Source: Ricinus communis
Lineage: Eukaryota > Streptophyta > Magnoliopsida > Malpighiales > Euphorbiaceae
Length of the DNA: 64,000 nucleotides
Direction of reading: 5' to 3'
NCBI RefSeq assembly: GCF_019578655.1
Contig: NC_063256.1
Span: forward strand, 14,942,001-15,006,000
Shown here: positions 21,341 through 33,760 of the stretch, in pieces
Position numbering within the stretch: the stretch's first letter is position 1
How the letters are laid out: every line of letters starts with the position of its first letter
Position numbers and translations under genes: made by a program
Notes under the pieces: generated by a model
What the model was told of the DNA's origin: nothing
Databases searched by the model: none
The model's input: only the letters and a program-made list of their open reading frames with translations

Positions 21341-22065
21341 AATGATAATCTAAAATGGCTTCAAAATAAGGAGTTAGTATGATACATCAAATGGTATGCA
21401 TGAAGCACGTGAGATGCACAATGATAAAAGAAAAAGTTAGCACATGCAAAAGTATACAATTCATCCTTCCAACCTTATTTCTCCCACTCACGGTTCATAG
21501 CGAGTCTTTCTTCTTTAGAATTTTAGGTTTGAGTTTTCTATTAACAGAGGATAGTATGCCCGACGCGCATGCCATAAGCTCTCAAAGCAGATTAAAATAA
21601 ATCAAGCGATGTTTCTCGGTATAAGCATAAAAGCTTGCATATTTTGGGCGTAGAGCCTAGTTCCACATTTTTTAGACTAAGGCCTTTTAATACTTTGGCT
21701 TAAGATACTTACAAGGAAAAACTTCTCATATAGCAAGAAACAGGGTTCTTAGGAGAGATTACTATGGTCAATTCCATAATCTGAGTCTTAGGTAAGGATA
21801 AAAGGATCCCACAAGCAAGAATTATTTTTCCTTAGCTCATCTTCACACTCAAAGGTCCATTCGACGAAAGAAATACACTCATTACTTGTGAGTAATGGTA
21901 GCGATTGTTGTAATTCTAGGATCCGAGTGGAACCAAAAAATCGCTAGCCAATGCCATTGGGCTATAGAGACCAATGCGTACAGTGTGTGAAAGTGTAATG
22001 ATGCAAGAATAATATGTTAAATAATAAAATTAAAGACAAACATACCCTGGAATCAACTTCTCTTA

Positions 22066-22083
22066 TCCCTAACAGAGTCACTA
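22066..22083 (-). other. Primer binding site of the Tat-type LARD (tRNA-Arg type)
   Basis: The minus strand reads TAGTGACTCTGTTAGGGA, one base from the LTR. It resembles the Tat/Ogre site TGGCGACTC..., complementary to a tRNA-Arg 3' end, with transition differences. It sets the element's orientation. Confidence 0.65.
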
Positions 22084-22084
22084 C

Positions 22085-24358
22085 TGTGGGCGGTGGTTTC
22101 GAGGGTGCACCCAAGTGTCTTTAATGACTACGACATTGTAAGACTTTTCAACCTAATCGGCAACATACTAACTAGTCACTAAGATAGCCTGGAGATGGAA
22201 GTCGCCACCCGGGTAATCATTAGGACACATTTACTATGAGCGGTATTTCTCAGATTCCATAGAGAAGCTTATGCCGCAGAGCGTAGAGATAGATCTGGAA
22301 ACCAACTTTCTTATTTATGTATATTATTTTTAATTTTATTATTTAATAAATTATTCTTTATAAATGGAATTAATTCACACACAGGCATTACCAAAACAAC
22401 ACACATAATACACCTAAGTCTAGCCCATTTTAATTAAAATCAGCCTATATTAAATAGTTAGCCTAATTTCCTAATCAATTATGTACAAGACCCACCCAAT
22501 CTAGCCCAATCACCAACTATGCTCTTGAATTATAGCCTTTAAGACTACTTGTTATGGGAAGGCCCATTTATTGTGATCTTGACCCCAACTACGTTCAAGG
22601 CCTAACTAAACATGCCAAAGCCCGCTAGTCTACTTGGATTTTAGGATTTTAGGACCAATTAAAGTTAATTGGCATATTAAACTATTAGATTCATATTGAA
22701 TCAATTTTAATCCTAAGTTTATATAGCCCATTTTAATTAATCAGTCATATAATTATGTATTTAATTAACATACAATAAATAAACAATAAATAAAATAAAA
22801 TAAAAAGTAAAACATAATTATTACAATTCACCTACAACTACAATTGCAAAAATAAAAAGACCTAAAACTATAGCGAGGCTGAAACATAAAATAAATGCTA
22901 AAAAAATACAAAATCCGGTGTTTAGCTTAAACAGCTAATCGGCTCTATACATAAAGAGTCGATTGGCTCAACATAGAGCCAATTAGCTCTATTGAGTCGA
23001 TCGGCACTAGAGTCTCAAGGTAGGTTTTGTTCAATTCTTTCAATCGCCAATACAATCTCACATCGCCAAAGCCGATTTCCACATGCACAAACATTAAAAG
23101 TTAATTAGAATGAGATAAAATGGATAAAAATATCAAAATAAAAGTTATAGAGGCCAAATAAAACCTTAAATCACTAAAGCCTTAAATCTAATAGACTAAT
23201 ATAAGATTATCAAAACAAGCATAACCATGTTTTATTAGGCTTAACTACTTAATCATATTAATAAAGAAATTTAAATATTAACCTTATAATATGTTTTTAA
23301 TCAAATCTAAAACCCTAATTGGCAAACAAAATAAGATATAAAAAAACTTAGTTCTGAATATCATATTCAAAACTTTATTGTTATATATATTAATAAAACA
23401 AACTTAATCTAATCATACTTATCATAGATCAAAACTCTAATCATGTTTCTAAAAATAAATAATAAAAGAAGACAAAAAATAATGAAAGAACTAGTTTTAT
23501 GATGATGATGAATGATTGCTTTGAAGGAACCCTCAGATTATCACCGTGAATGTTGGATCTGCGAGTCTCAGGCGATGAGGATGCAGTTGAATCGAAGACT
23601 AAGTAGGAACCCAGTGTTGGACCTAGCTTTGAGAAATCCTTTGTCGATTAAAAAAAAAGTTTCCAAAAATGATCTTTATTTAGTGGCTTGTTTCCTAAAA
23701 TTGTTCTTTCTTTAGTGGCTTGGATCTTCTAAGGACGACTAAGAACGATAGTGTTGTTTTTTCTTTTTTCTCTAAATTTTCTCTTTGTTCTTTCTTTCTC
23801 AGTGTCTCTCCAATGTCGATCTCACTTACTGCCAATTTTCAATTCTTGATCCTCCCCTAAAACCCTAAACACCTCTTTTTATTTATAGAGATAGAGTTTC
23901 AAAGGAGACCCTAAAAAGGCAATAGATTTTTTAGAAAATATCAATAAATATCTCCTTTTAATTTTAAAACTTAATAATTATCAATAAAATATTGATTATC
24001 GTTAAGGAAACCTTCTAGAATATGTATCTGGATGTAAAATCATTTGAGAACACATTGGGGTGTCAAAATCCAATTGATCCATGTAGAGTTGATTGGCTCT
24101 ACATAGGAAAAATTTATGAAAAACTTACAATTAGGTCCCTAAATTTGTAAAAACTACAGTTCTGACCCTCAAACTTCATTTTTTCTAATAATTAGGTCCA
24201 AATTGATTTCAAAAATTTAGTGCCAGCTAGATTGACCTCGACCCTAGCCTTAAATTCATATGTCCTTCACCTCCCGAGACTTGAGAAGACAGTAACTTTC
24301 ATCATAGAATTTCTCATTTTTTCCTCGATATCTATATCCGAAAAAAGGATGCTAATTT
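22085..24358 (-). repeat. 5' LTR (element orientation) of the Tat-type LARD
   Basis: Starts TGTGGGCGGTGG on the plus strand and ends TGCTAATT, a decayed TGTTAACA. It aligns with 15140-17363 but differs in subrepeat number and by an extra AT segment near 23945-23985. Confidence 0.85.
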
Positions 24359-24363
24359 CAACA

Positions 24364-24997
24364 TTAAGAGTTAATTCTTATGTGCCACCAATACGTTTTC
24401 CACAAAGGTTATAAAAGAACAAGAAGGCAAGCAATTCGAGAAGTTCAAAGAAATCTTCAAGCAACTTTACATAACTATTTCTTTGGCTGATGCTTTAGCT
24501 CAAATGCCAACATATGTGAAATTCCTTAAAGATATACTATCCAAGAAAAGGAACTTGTAAGAGCTTTTGAGATTATCGCACTTATCGAGCAATGCAGCAT
24601 AATAATCCAAAACAAGCTTCCATCAAAACTTAAGGATCTAGGGAGTTTTTCTATCTCTATTACTATTGGTGAAACTTGCTTTAGCTTAGTATTATATGAT
24701 TTGGGTGCCAGCATAAGTTTAATGCCTTTAACTGTTTATAGAAGGTTAGAACTCAGTGAATTGAAACCAACTTCAGTTTCTTTACAATTAGCAGATCATT
24801 CAATTACATACCTAAGAGTTGTAATAGAGAATCTATTGATAAAAGTATGCAAATTTGTGATGCCTAATAATGTTATAGTGTTGGATATGGAAGAAGGTAA
24901 TGATATCTTCATTATCTTAGGAAGACCATTCTTGGAAACCGTTGGAGCTATCATAGATGTTAAGAATGAAAAATCGACATTGACAATTATATAAGAA
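24364..24997 (+). pseudogene. Athila gag-pro junction and aspartic protease, decayed
   Basis: After the LARD, Athila homology resumes with VPPIRFPQRL, then FEKFKEIFKQLYITISLADAL and KFLKDILSKKR, the conserved lead-in to Athila protease. Stops follow near 24557. The protease proper has YDLGASISLMPLTVYRRL (active-site Asp with Leu in place of Ser/Thr, as is usual in Athila-type elements), LQLADHSI, VLDMEEGND and IILGRPFLETVGAIIDV (about 24690-24970). The open frame at 24701-24994 covers the C-terminal three quarters of the domain. It would process Gag-Pol in an intact element. Confidence 0.85.
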
Positions 24998-25199
24998 GTG
25001 GTAGAATTCAACATTAATGAAACAATAAAATATCCATCATTTACAGATAGTTATTGTAGAGTGGATACTAGAAGAGTTGATTAAAGAGAGGAGTGAAAAG
25101 GAACAAACTGATGATCCTCTTAAATCATGTTTATTACATAATGCAACTGCATAAGATGAAGATAAGAAGATAGCTGATTATGCGCAAGACCTTCAAGCA

Positions 25200-26671
25200 C
25201 TACCAAGATCCTTGAAGTAAAGGCATATGATGTTCAAAAAGCTAGGTGGACTAAAGCAAAATTTCCACCCTCTATTGAGAAAGCACCTACTTTAGAATTA
25301 AAACCATTGTCATCTCATCCCAGGTATGTTTATTTAGGTAAGAACAATATTCTTCATGTTATTGTTTCTACTCATTTAACTGAAATCCAAAAGAAGAAGT
25401 TGATTAAGACACTAAAAAAACATGTTAGAGCCATATGATGGACTATTTCTGATATTAGAGGCATAAATCCCTCTTTTTGTATGCATAGAATATTAACGAA
25501 GGAAAGTCATAAACCAAGTGTTAAGAACCAAAGGAGACTTAATCCAAATATTAAAGAGGTAGTTAAAGCTGAAGTATTTAAGTTGCTAGATACTGGCATT
25601 ATTTATCCTACATCAGATAGTTCATAGGTAAGCCTTATATAAGTAGAACCTAAGAAAGGTGGGATAACGGTAGTTTCTAATGAGAATAATAAGTTAATCC
25701 CGACTAGAACTGTTACAGTTTAGAGGTTACGTATTGATTATAGAAAAATTAATAGTGAAACTCGCAAGGATCACTTCCCTTTACCATTCATTGATCAAAT
25801 GTTAAAAAGAATCACAGGTTGCACTTATTATTATTTTCTAGATGGTTATTTAGGGTATAATCAAATTGTTATTGCCCTAGAAGACCAAGATAAGACTACC
25901 TTCACATGTCCATATGGTACTTATGCATATAGGCAAATGCCTTTTGGATTGTGTAATGCACCTGCTACTTTTTAACATTGCATGATGGCCATATTTTCTA
26001 GTTTTATTAAAAAGACCATGGAAGTCTTTATGGATGATTTTTCTATTTATGGGTCCTCTTTTGATAATTTCTTGGCTAATCTTAATAAGGTTTTCCAACA
26101 TTGTGAGGAAACTAATTTGGTCCTCAATTAGGAAAGGTGTCATTTTATAATGTAAGAGAGTATTGTGTTAGGGTACAAAATCTCTAAGGATGGAATTGAG
26201 GTTGATAGAGCTTGTGCAAGTAATTGAGAAATTACCACCACTAATTTCGTCAAGGGAGTAAGGAGTTTCCTTAGTTTTACATGATTTACCGCAGGTTTAT
26301 CAAGGGTTTCCCAAAAATTACTAAACCTCTTTGTCCTTTATTATTAAAAGATGCACCATTAGATTTTAATGATGAGTGTTTAGTTTCATTTAACATGATT
26401 AAAAATGAGCTTACATCAGCACCAACTATGGTAGCCCCGGATTGGGAGTTACCATTTAATCTTATGTTTGATGCTAGTGATTATGCCATTAAAGTTATTC
26501 TTGGGAAAAGGAAAGAGAAGTAGGTGAATGTAATTAATTATTCCAACAGGATAATGAATGATGCATAACTCAATTATGCAACTACAGAGAAGTAGCTTCT
26601 AGCCATAGTATTTGCTTTTGATAAGTTTTGGTCCTATCTTATTGGTTTGAAGGTCATTGTATACATAAATC
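25200..26671 (+). pseudogene. Athila RT and first part of RNase H, decayed
   Basis: The lead-in LELKPLSSHPRYVYLG and ISDIRGINPSFCMHRI precede RT. Catalytic-core landmarks follow: YRKINSETRKDHFPLPFID, QMPFGLCNAPATF and VFMDDFSIYG (about 26021-26050), the FMDD form typical of Athila. RNase H begins near 26300, with MFDASDYAIKVILG at about 26463. At least ten stops interrupt the frame, several at codons where Trp or Gln is expected (before VSL, after ATF, after LVLN). The domain is cut at 26671 by the inverted-arm insertion and resumes at 30360 in the same frame. Confidence 0.9.
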
Positions 26672-27371
26672 TGTCACGGCCCGATTGGGCCCGTGACCAG
26701 CACTAGAGAAAGGGTAGGCTTAAGGCCATCAAACCTATAATAAACCTAATTAATCGACAATTCAAATATACATACATATATATATATACTATTAAAATAG
26801 CTTAACATTTCATTCACAAATCTCCAGTTGGATACTAGCAAACATTCCATAACTTGTTACAGACCAAATTCAAACATAATATACTAGGTACACTATTGCG
26901 GAGAGTCTAGAATCTTAAATAGTTCAAAATGTAAAACGTAGAAATTAATTATAATAGGCCCGAAGGAGAAGGAAATCGGGCTATTAAGAGAAAGATGACT
27001 GAGAACCTAGTTGTCGCCTGAAAAATTTAAAATTGAGACTGTCAGCCTCGAGAGTGAGTTAAAATCATATAATCCTATAATAAACACAACTGTTTCAATA
27101 AATTATTTATTTAATCAGAATAAAATATCATATTATATCAAAAGATATGTCATGCCATGATTCAGAAAAATATAATTTAAACGTTAATAGGACGAGTACC
27201 TCAGCAAAACCGTAACCCTAATACTAGCAGCCTTTCGGCTCTCTTACTCCAATAAGACTGGCGCCCAGAGAGCGAAGCTCAACCAGGGTCCTTAAATCCA
27301 GTATGGTCACTTGATTCCTAATAAAGCCGGCGCCTAGAGAGTAACGCTCGATAAGAGACCTTTCCTCCGAC
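26672..27371 (+). repeat. Left inverted arm
   Basis: The reverse complement matches about 29705-30354 over nearly the whole length with scattered changes, ending at CCTTTCCTCCGA. Confidence 0.82.
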
Positions 27372-27611
27372 AATCAAATTCTCATAGCCTAGAGAGTTGT
27401 ACTCGACCAGGGCAAATTTCAAAAATAATCTTTTACTACCTGTCTTTAATTAATACCGGTACTCACACGGTCTTGATGCAACCCATCAGGTGGTATGTTC
27501 TACTGCTGCCTCATCTCAAAGTTATAATCATAGCATCAATAATAATTATAAATAGTATAAATCATAAGCAAACATAAATTATTCAATTACATATTAAGAA
27601 TTAAAGTTTAA

Positions 27612-28603
27612 TCATGCGTTAGCCCCTTGGAAGGCTTGCTTGAGTCGGATCTAAGTAGGACGTGTGGTAAGGCTTCTCTTGTTGACGTTTAAGACAGCCT
27701 TGATAGAAGGAGGCGGAGGACATGTCCACGGCCTTAGGAAGGAGGCAGCACAATTCTCACTTGTTAGATGATTACGGGATGCAATTGTGGACAAGTGAAG
27801 GCCAAGGTGATGTAGGCAGGAGATTGGTCACGATTCCACTAATTGAAGATTGAAAGTGGGCACAATCCCACTAACATAAATCAAAGATTGAAGGCCAAAG
27901 TGAGGTAGGTAGTAGGTGGACACGATTCTACTAATTTGAAGATTGAAAGTGGGCACAATCCCACTATCACAATTCGGATAATGAAGGCCAACAACGTTAC
28001 AATGAAATTGGGGACGAACAATGATGGAAATTAAACACAATCCCACTTTCTCAATTCGAGGAATTAGAGGACAGCCACGTTTAAATGAAAATGGGACGAA
28101 ACAATGAATGAAGATAGACTTAATTCCAAATAAGAAAGTAGATTAAAGGATGATAGTGTTTAAGAATAGGGTCAGCACAAATAAGAGAGGCGGCATCGAA
28201 GACAAGGGAGGGGAAGTTCTCACAATACCTTGTATAAAATTCAACGTAAGAAAATAAAACAAGACCAATATCCCACATATATGGGAACCCTAAACCTAAA
28301 TTTCTAATAAAGGAAAACAAGCTAAATAAATACAAATAAAAAATAAAAACAAATAGCCATACAAAACCAAAGATGAAAGTTTAAGTTTAGGAAGTCTCTT
28401 CATGCCAAGTACACAATGATAAAATCTTGAAGGTGGGTGTGGAAATTGAGGACACTCCATTCCTTGCAAAGGCCTTGGTGACAATGCTCGGAGTGGCTTA
28501 AGCAATAGCTTTGGCACGAGCCCTCGTGATAGGTCCGTTTGAACGAACGCTCAACATGCCTTCCTCTTGAGCCCCCGTCAATGTCAATGGCGGAACTGCA
28601 TCA
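27612..28603 (-). repeat. Solo LTR of the chromovirus family found at 48669-56779
   Basis: Matches the LTRs at 48669-49607 and 55823-56779 end to end (CATGCGTTAGCCCCTTGG to GGAACTGCATCA). It has its own target-site duplication TTTAA (27607-27611 and 28604-28608) and no interior, so it is the product of recombination between two LTRs. Confidence 0.92.
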
Positions 28604-28608
28604 TTTAA

Positions 28609-29704
28609 TAGCCTCAAGTATAGCTAAAAGAAAATTAGGTGTAATAATAATAATAATATTAAAATAAGGGTAAATATGATAGTAAAAATAATGGTAACAA
28701 CACTAATAATGATATCGATCATAACAAAAATAAATTTTATAATAATAATGCTAATAATGATTATTATTATTATTAATCAATTAACAATGCATTTAATTTA
28801 GACATATGACACAAAAGTAGTTGATTATATGATTTTAACTCACTGTTCTGCCGTGCTCTGCAGTTTGCTCCTACGTCTCGGGTGGAGCTGGCTGGACGGA
28901 AGGATTATCTATTCACGAAAATAACTTAATTAATAAGATGTTCTTAAATTTTTCTACTCCTACACTCCTAGATTAGACTACTTAAGAAATTCCAACTTGA
29001 AAATTCTACCGAAAATTCGGCAGAACCTCCCCTAAAATATGGACGTTTACTTCCTGTAAAACAATTCCAGAACCTGCTAGAAACACTTTGAATATTGCGT
29101 AATTATTTAATGGGAGTCGGGCCACCAAAACTGCATTATTTTTCTCCAACTCCGCAATGCAATTCAAACCATAAAATTATTTATCTTCTCGGCATAAATA
29201 TTTAATTCTTAACCAACCCACAAGCAATTTTCTGGTATTTAAACTAATTATACATAACCATATCTATCACAAATCATAATAATAATTGATCATACTAATT
29301 AATTTATAATATTTATAACTAAGTTATAATTAATTAAATTCAATTAAATTAAATTATTTATAATTGACATTTAATAGTAATAATATGTTCTAAAATTATA
29401 AAATAATTTCTAAGGTCCAAACAAAATTATACCGAGCCGAAAATCTGAAATTCTGCGTGTTTAGAAAACATCAAGGTCCAAAAGCCAATACCGCCAACAG
29501 TGTCGGATTTCGAATCCGTAAACGCCTACATGAAGCTTGAGTTGTGGGGAGTCCGAAAATGCAAATGCTTTTGTCGGAAATCATCGAAAGCCATCGGATC
29601 GAGGCTAGAAAGTATCAGTTCCGGTGAGGCTATACACTGCTGCTGGCTGGGGAAAAATGGCTAGGTAGCTCGGCTCAGAGGTTATCAATGGCGGGGAGCT
29701 CTCT
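28609..29704. other. AT-rich middle of the inverted-arm insertion
   Basis: Contains runs of TAA/TTA repeats (about 28640-28790), then LTR-like sequence with ACCGAAAATTCGGCAGAACC near 29008. No gene seen. Confidence 0.5.
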
Positions 29705-30354
29705 ATCGGAGGAAAGGTCCCTGGTCGAGCGTTGCTCTTTGGGCGTTGGCTTTATTGGAAATCAACTGACCAGGCTGGATTTAAGGACCATGGTTGAGCT
29801 TCACTCTCTAAATGTCAGTCCTATTGGAGTAAGAGAGTCGAAAGGCTGCTTGTATTGGGGTGAGAATTTTGCTGAAGTACTCATCCCATAAACATTTAAA
29901 TTGTATTTTTTTGAATCATGGCATGACACATATTTAGATATAATATGATATTTATTCTGATTAAATAAATATTTTATTGAGAAGGTTGTATTTATTATAG
30001 AATTATATGATTTTAACTTACTCTCGAGGCTGACAGTCTCAATTTTAAATTTTTCATGTGACAATTAGGTTCTCCATCGTCTTTCTCTTGACAGCCCGGC
30101 TTCCTTCTCCTTCGGGCCTATTGTAATTAATTTTTACTTTTTGTATTTTGAACTATTTAAAATTATAGACTCTCCGCAATAGTGCACCTGGTATATTATG
30201 TTTGAATTTGGTCTGTAATAAGTTATGGAATGTTTGCTAGTATCCAGTTAGAGATTTGAATTTTCAATTAATTAGATTTACTACGGGTTTTGGTGGCCTT
30301 AAGCCTACCCATTCCCTAGTGCCGGTCATGGGCCCCACAGGTCAAGTCGTGAAA
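29705..30354 (-). repeat. Right inverted arm
   Basis: Reverse complement of the left arm. Read on the plus strand it resembles the 3' part of a gypsy LTR (CTCGAGGCTGACAGTCTC, then the TG...CA-type terminus). Confidence 0.82.
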
Positions 30355-30359
30355 AAATC

Positions 30360-31890
30360 ATTTTGCCATCAATTATATATTGTCAAAGAAAGACATTAAA
30401 CCTCATTTGATTAGATGGGTATTACTTCTCCAAGAATTTGATTTGGAGATTCAAGATAAGAATAGCACCGAAAACATAATAGCAGATCACCTATCAAGAT
30501 TAAAATAAGAGAAGAAGGTGGAAGTTGCGCTAATCAATAAGACATTTCCGAATGAGCAACTATTAGCTATATCCTTTACTATCCCTTGGTATGTGGATAT
30601 AGTCAACTATTTGGTAAGTAAAGTAATTCTTATTGAGGTGAATTTTCACCGAAGAAAGAAATTATTTTCAGAGGTTAAACATTATTTTTGGAAAGAGCCT
30701 TTATTGTATAAACATTGCTCGGATGGGATAACAAAGAGATGTGTACTGGAAGATGAGATGGAGGAACTATTAGACCATTTTCACTCTATATCATGGGGTG
30801 GCCATTTTAATACCTCAAAGACAACGACGAAAATCTTACAAATAGGTTTTTACTAGCCTACACTAGTTCAAGATACTCGAAGCTTTATTACTAAATGTGA
30901 CTAATGTGAAAGGACCAAAACAAATCTCGTAAGCATGAGATGCCTCTGAATTCTATCTTGGAGGTAGAGTTATTTGATGTGTAGGGTATTGATTTATGGG
31001 ACCATTCCCATCATCATTGGAAATTAATAAATATTGGTTGCAGTTGATTATATGTCTAAATGGGTTGAAGCAATGGCAACAACTAAAAATGATTCTAAGG
31101 TCATCACCAAATTCATGCAAAAGAATATCTTTTCAAGATTCAGAGTGCCTAGGGCAATAATAAGTGATGGTGGTACACACTTTTGCAATCGCCAATTTGA
31201 TGGATTATTAAAAAAGTATAAAGTTACCTATAAGGTTGTCAATCCTCAAACTAATGGTCAAGTGGAAATTTCCAATCGGGAATTAAAGCACGTATTAGAG
31301 AAAACAGTAAATACATCTAGAAAGGATTAGTCTACAAAGCTTGATGATGCACTTTTGGCTTATAGATGACATTTAAAACGCCTATTGGCATGTTTCCTTA
31401 TAGATTAGTATACAGGATTTTGTCATCTTTCTGTAAAGCTTGAGCACAAGGCGTATTGGCAATCAAAATCCTCAATTTTAATTTGAAATCAGTTAGTGAG
31501 AAGAGAAAGCTTCAATTGAGTGAACTTGAGGAGATCAAATTACAAGCATTAGAAAATGTGAGGATTTATAAAGAGAATACAAAACTATGGCATGACAAGC
31601 ATATCATCAAGAAGGATTTTGCTGAAGGACAACGTAGTAAAGGTCGGCTCCATTAACTTAAGTTATTTCCTACAAAACTAACTTAAGTTATTTCCTAGAA
31701 AGCTAAAATTAAGATGGTCGGCTCCATTCAAAGTAGTAAAGGTCTATCCCCATGGAGTGTTGACATTTCAGGTAAAAAAACCTCGGTGTTCAAGGTGAAT
31801 GGACAACGTCTTAAGTCATATCTTTATGGTGAAGGTATTCCTCAAGGGTTCACAATCATCCTCACCAACAATCCGCCATAGAAAAAGGAG
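30360..31890 (+). pseudogene. Athila RNase H end and integrase, decayed
   Basis: RNase H resumes directly after the target-site copy and ends with [20 protein letters not shown] and ADHLSRL (about 30480-30510). Integrase follows: a lead-in with WYVDIVNYLV, HYFWKEPLLYKHCSDGI, the HHCC region HFHSISWGGHF with a decayed Cys pair, the catalytic Asp in [10 protein letters not shown] (31034 on), the second Asp in IISDGGTHF, and Glu in [12 protein letters not shown]. The C-terminal part has many stops, and a duplicated segment at about 31640-31730, then APFKVV and VNGQRLKSY. An intact enzyme would join element DNA to the chromosome. Confidence 0.88.
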
Positions 31891-32293
31891 TAAAGTCTAG
31901 CTAATGACTATAAACAAGCGCTAATTAGGAGGCAACCCAAGTTATTTATATACATGGTTAATAATATTCTTATTATATGTTACTTCTATTAGTCTTAATC
32001 AAGTTTTAGATATTTATAAAGATGCTTTGATTTTGATTTCTTTTATTATGTTTAAGTTTTTTAGAATTGCATGTAACTCAATGTCTAACTGGCCATTGAA
32101 CCGGTGGTTTATACACAAGGAACATGAACTAGTTAGAAGGATCGATTATCAAGACAAGAGGAGTAGGACTAGCGAGCTCTAACCAGTTCTTAAACTAGTG
32201 GTGCTGGAATATGAGAAAAACTTATTAAAAGCACCTGTTAGAGAACCACGGAGGGATGAAACCACAATACCTAACTGGTTCTATAAAGTGATG
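31891..32293 (+). other. Athila region after integrase
   Basis: Starts with AGGAGGCAACCCAAGTTATT, the usual junction after Athila integrase, then AT-rich sequence with AACCGGTGGT-type motifs. No gene seen. Interrupted by LARD-B. Confidence 0.55.
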
Positions 32294-32298
32294 GTTAG

Positions 32299-33736
32299 TG
32301 ATGTGCGTAAAATACACACATCTAAATGGGGTTTTTAAGATTGATTTTATGGACATTTGGATGTGAATTGATCCCAACACTCATCCTATGCGTCTGTTTG
32401 TGTGCATTAGGTCCAAAAGAAGTCAAATGATGATAAAGGGAAGAATTGGAGCATAATTGGACGCTGAAGCTGCCGAAACAAGCTAAGTACGAGTAAGAGA
32501 AAGCTGAACATGGCCGTGTTGTTTCAACACTGGCCGTGTTCTCAACACGTTCACCAACACGGTCGTGTTGGTGCTTCAAACATCAAAGAGACATAAGTTT
32601 TAGGGAGCACGGCCACAGAGAGTAACACGGGCATTAACACCAGCCTGTGTTGGGAACACGGCCGTGTTGGCGGCGACAGGGGGGAATTAGTTAAAAGAGA
32701 GAAGAGAGGAAAAAAGAAAGGAGAGCGGGGGAGAACGTCCCAAACCCTAATATTTCTCTCTCAAAGGGTTTTCTGAGCTGGAACCAAGGGAAAAGGAGAC
32801 TTGGATCAAGGTTTCAATCGGATTTCCTTCAAATATCAAAGATTGGGCAAGGTTCGTTGATTGGTTTTCAAATCGAGCTAGAGGAACAAGAATCAATTCA
32901 ATTGGAGCAAGAGGAATTAGGGCTGTTTACTCTCATCCAATGGTGTAATCTGGTTTTCTCTATCTTTACTCATTGTTGTAATTGAATTCTTGTGTATTTT
33001 GATAATGAACATGATTAGCTAGATTGAATAAATCCATTGGGATTTCTTTACTATGTTGGCTTAGTATTATATTGTTGGATTGTTTGGGTTAGTTTTGTAT
33101 TCTTTTTTGCTTTTAGTATTAATAAGATAATGCATCATTCATGAGACGTTGTGAATTGTGTGTTTAGATTGCTTTGTTTGATTGAAAAGTCCATTTGGCA
33201 ATTGGAATTTTGAATAGCAAGAACTGGTTAATAATTGCTTAAAAATAAGGATAATTAACTAGCCGGATTAAGAATTAACAAAGCTTAATAGAGGCGGATT
33301 AAAGCTTAATGCTAATTTAAGAATTAATCGTTAGGAAGAGATTCCAACCTTAGGTTATTAGGTTTAGGAATTAGATTATCTCGAGAGAGAAACTGAATTT
33401 AGTTAAGAATTCGTCCACGAGTACCATAATTAGACTCACCAATCCTTTATCTTTTGTTTGATTGCCAACTAGTTTAGGTTCCCTTTGGGTTTGCTTTCTT
33501 GTCTTGGTTATTTTAGTTATCAATTACTCCTGCATCTCCCTAGAATTTAGCTTGTAGCTATTAGCTAGTTTAGAAATTATTCATCACTCATTTTAGGTTA
33601 ATATAACAAGGAACAAAGGAGTAACTCTGGGCTTTCATTTTCCCGAGGAATACGACCTTGATACTCGCCATTAGTGCTAGACTGCATCGATAGGTATACT
33701 GCCTTAGATTGTAGCTAACACAAGTAGCACACATCA
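32299..33736 (+). repeat. 5' LTR of LARD-B
   Basis: TGATGTGCGTAAAATACACA start, CACATCA end. U3 has clustered GGCCGTGTT words and a palindrome at 32552-32573 with one central change. Confidence 0.94.
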
Positions 33737-33742
33737 AGTTTT

Positions 33743-33760
33743 TGGTGCCGTTGCCGGGGA
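33743..33760 (+). other. Primer binding site of LARD-B (tRNA-Asp type)
   Basis: TGGTGCCGTTGCCGGGGA, one C-to-T difference from the tRNA-Asp site. Confidence 0.87.

Larger units (their letters stand above)
15140..24358 (-). mobile_element. Tat/Ogre-type LARD on the minus strand, inserted in the Athila element
   Basis: LTRs at 15140-17363 and 22085-24358 enclose 4.7 kb. Orientation is minus: a primer site lies next to the right LTR and a G-rich plus-primer tract next to the left one. Flanks CCAAC (15135-15139) and TCAAC (24359-24363) are the probable target-site duplication with one change. Athila gag/pro homology continues across it. The interior has a decayed gag, no protease, RT or integrase, and a 3' untranslated region rich in tandem repeats. 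Confidence 0.85.
26672..30354. mobile_element. 3.7-kb insertion with long inverted terminal arms
   Basis: AAATC is duplicated at 26667-26671 and 30355-30359. The outer ends are TGTCACGGCC and GTCGTGAAA (decayed from GTCGTGACA). About 700 bases at the left end return as reverse complement in about 650 bases at the right end. The arms carry LTR-like landmarks, so this may be a rearranged pair of LTR pieces from a chromovirus-like element and not a classical transposon. No transposase, gag or pol is present. A solo LTR of the 48.7-kb chromovirus family sits inside. Confidence 0.75.

Noticed and set aside
28296..28517. Minus-strand frame in the solo LTR (also at 49318 and 56472)
   Set aside because: It overlaps the GPITRARAK frame in another phase and has no motif; a shadow of the LTR-encoded tail.
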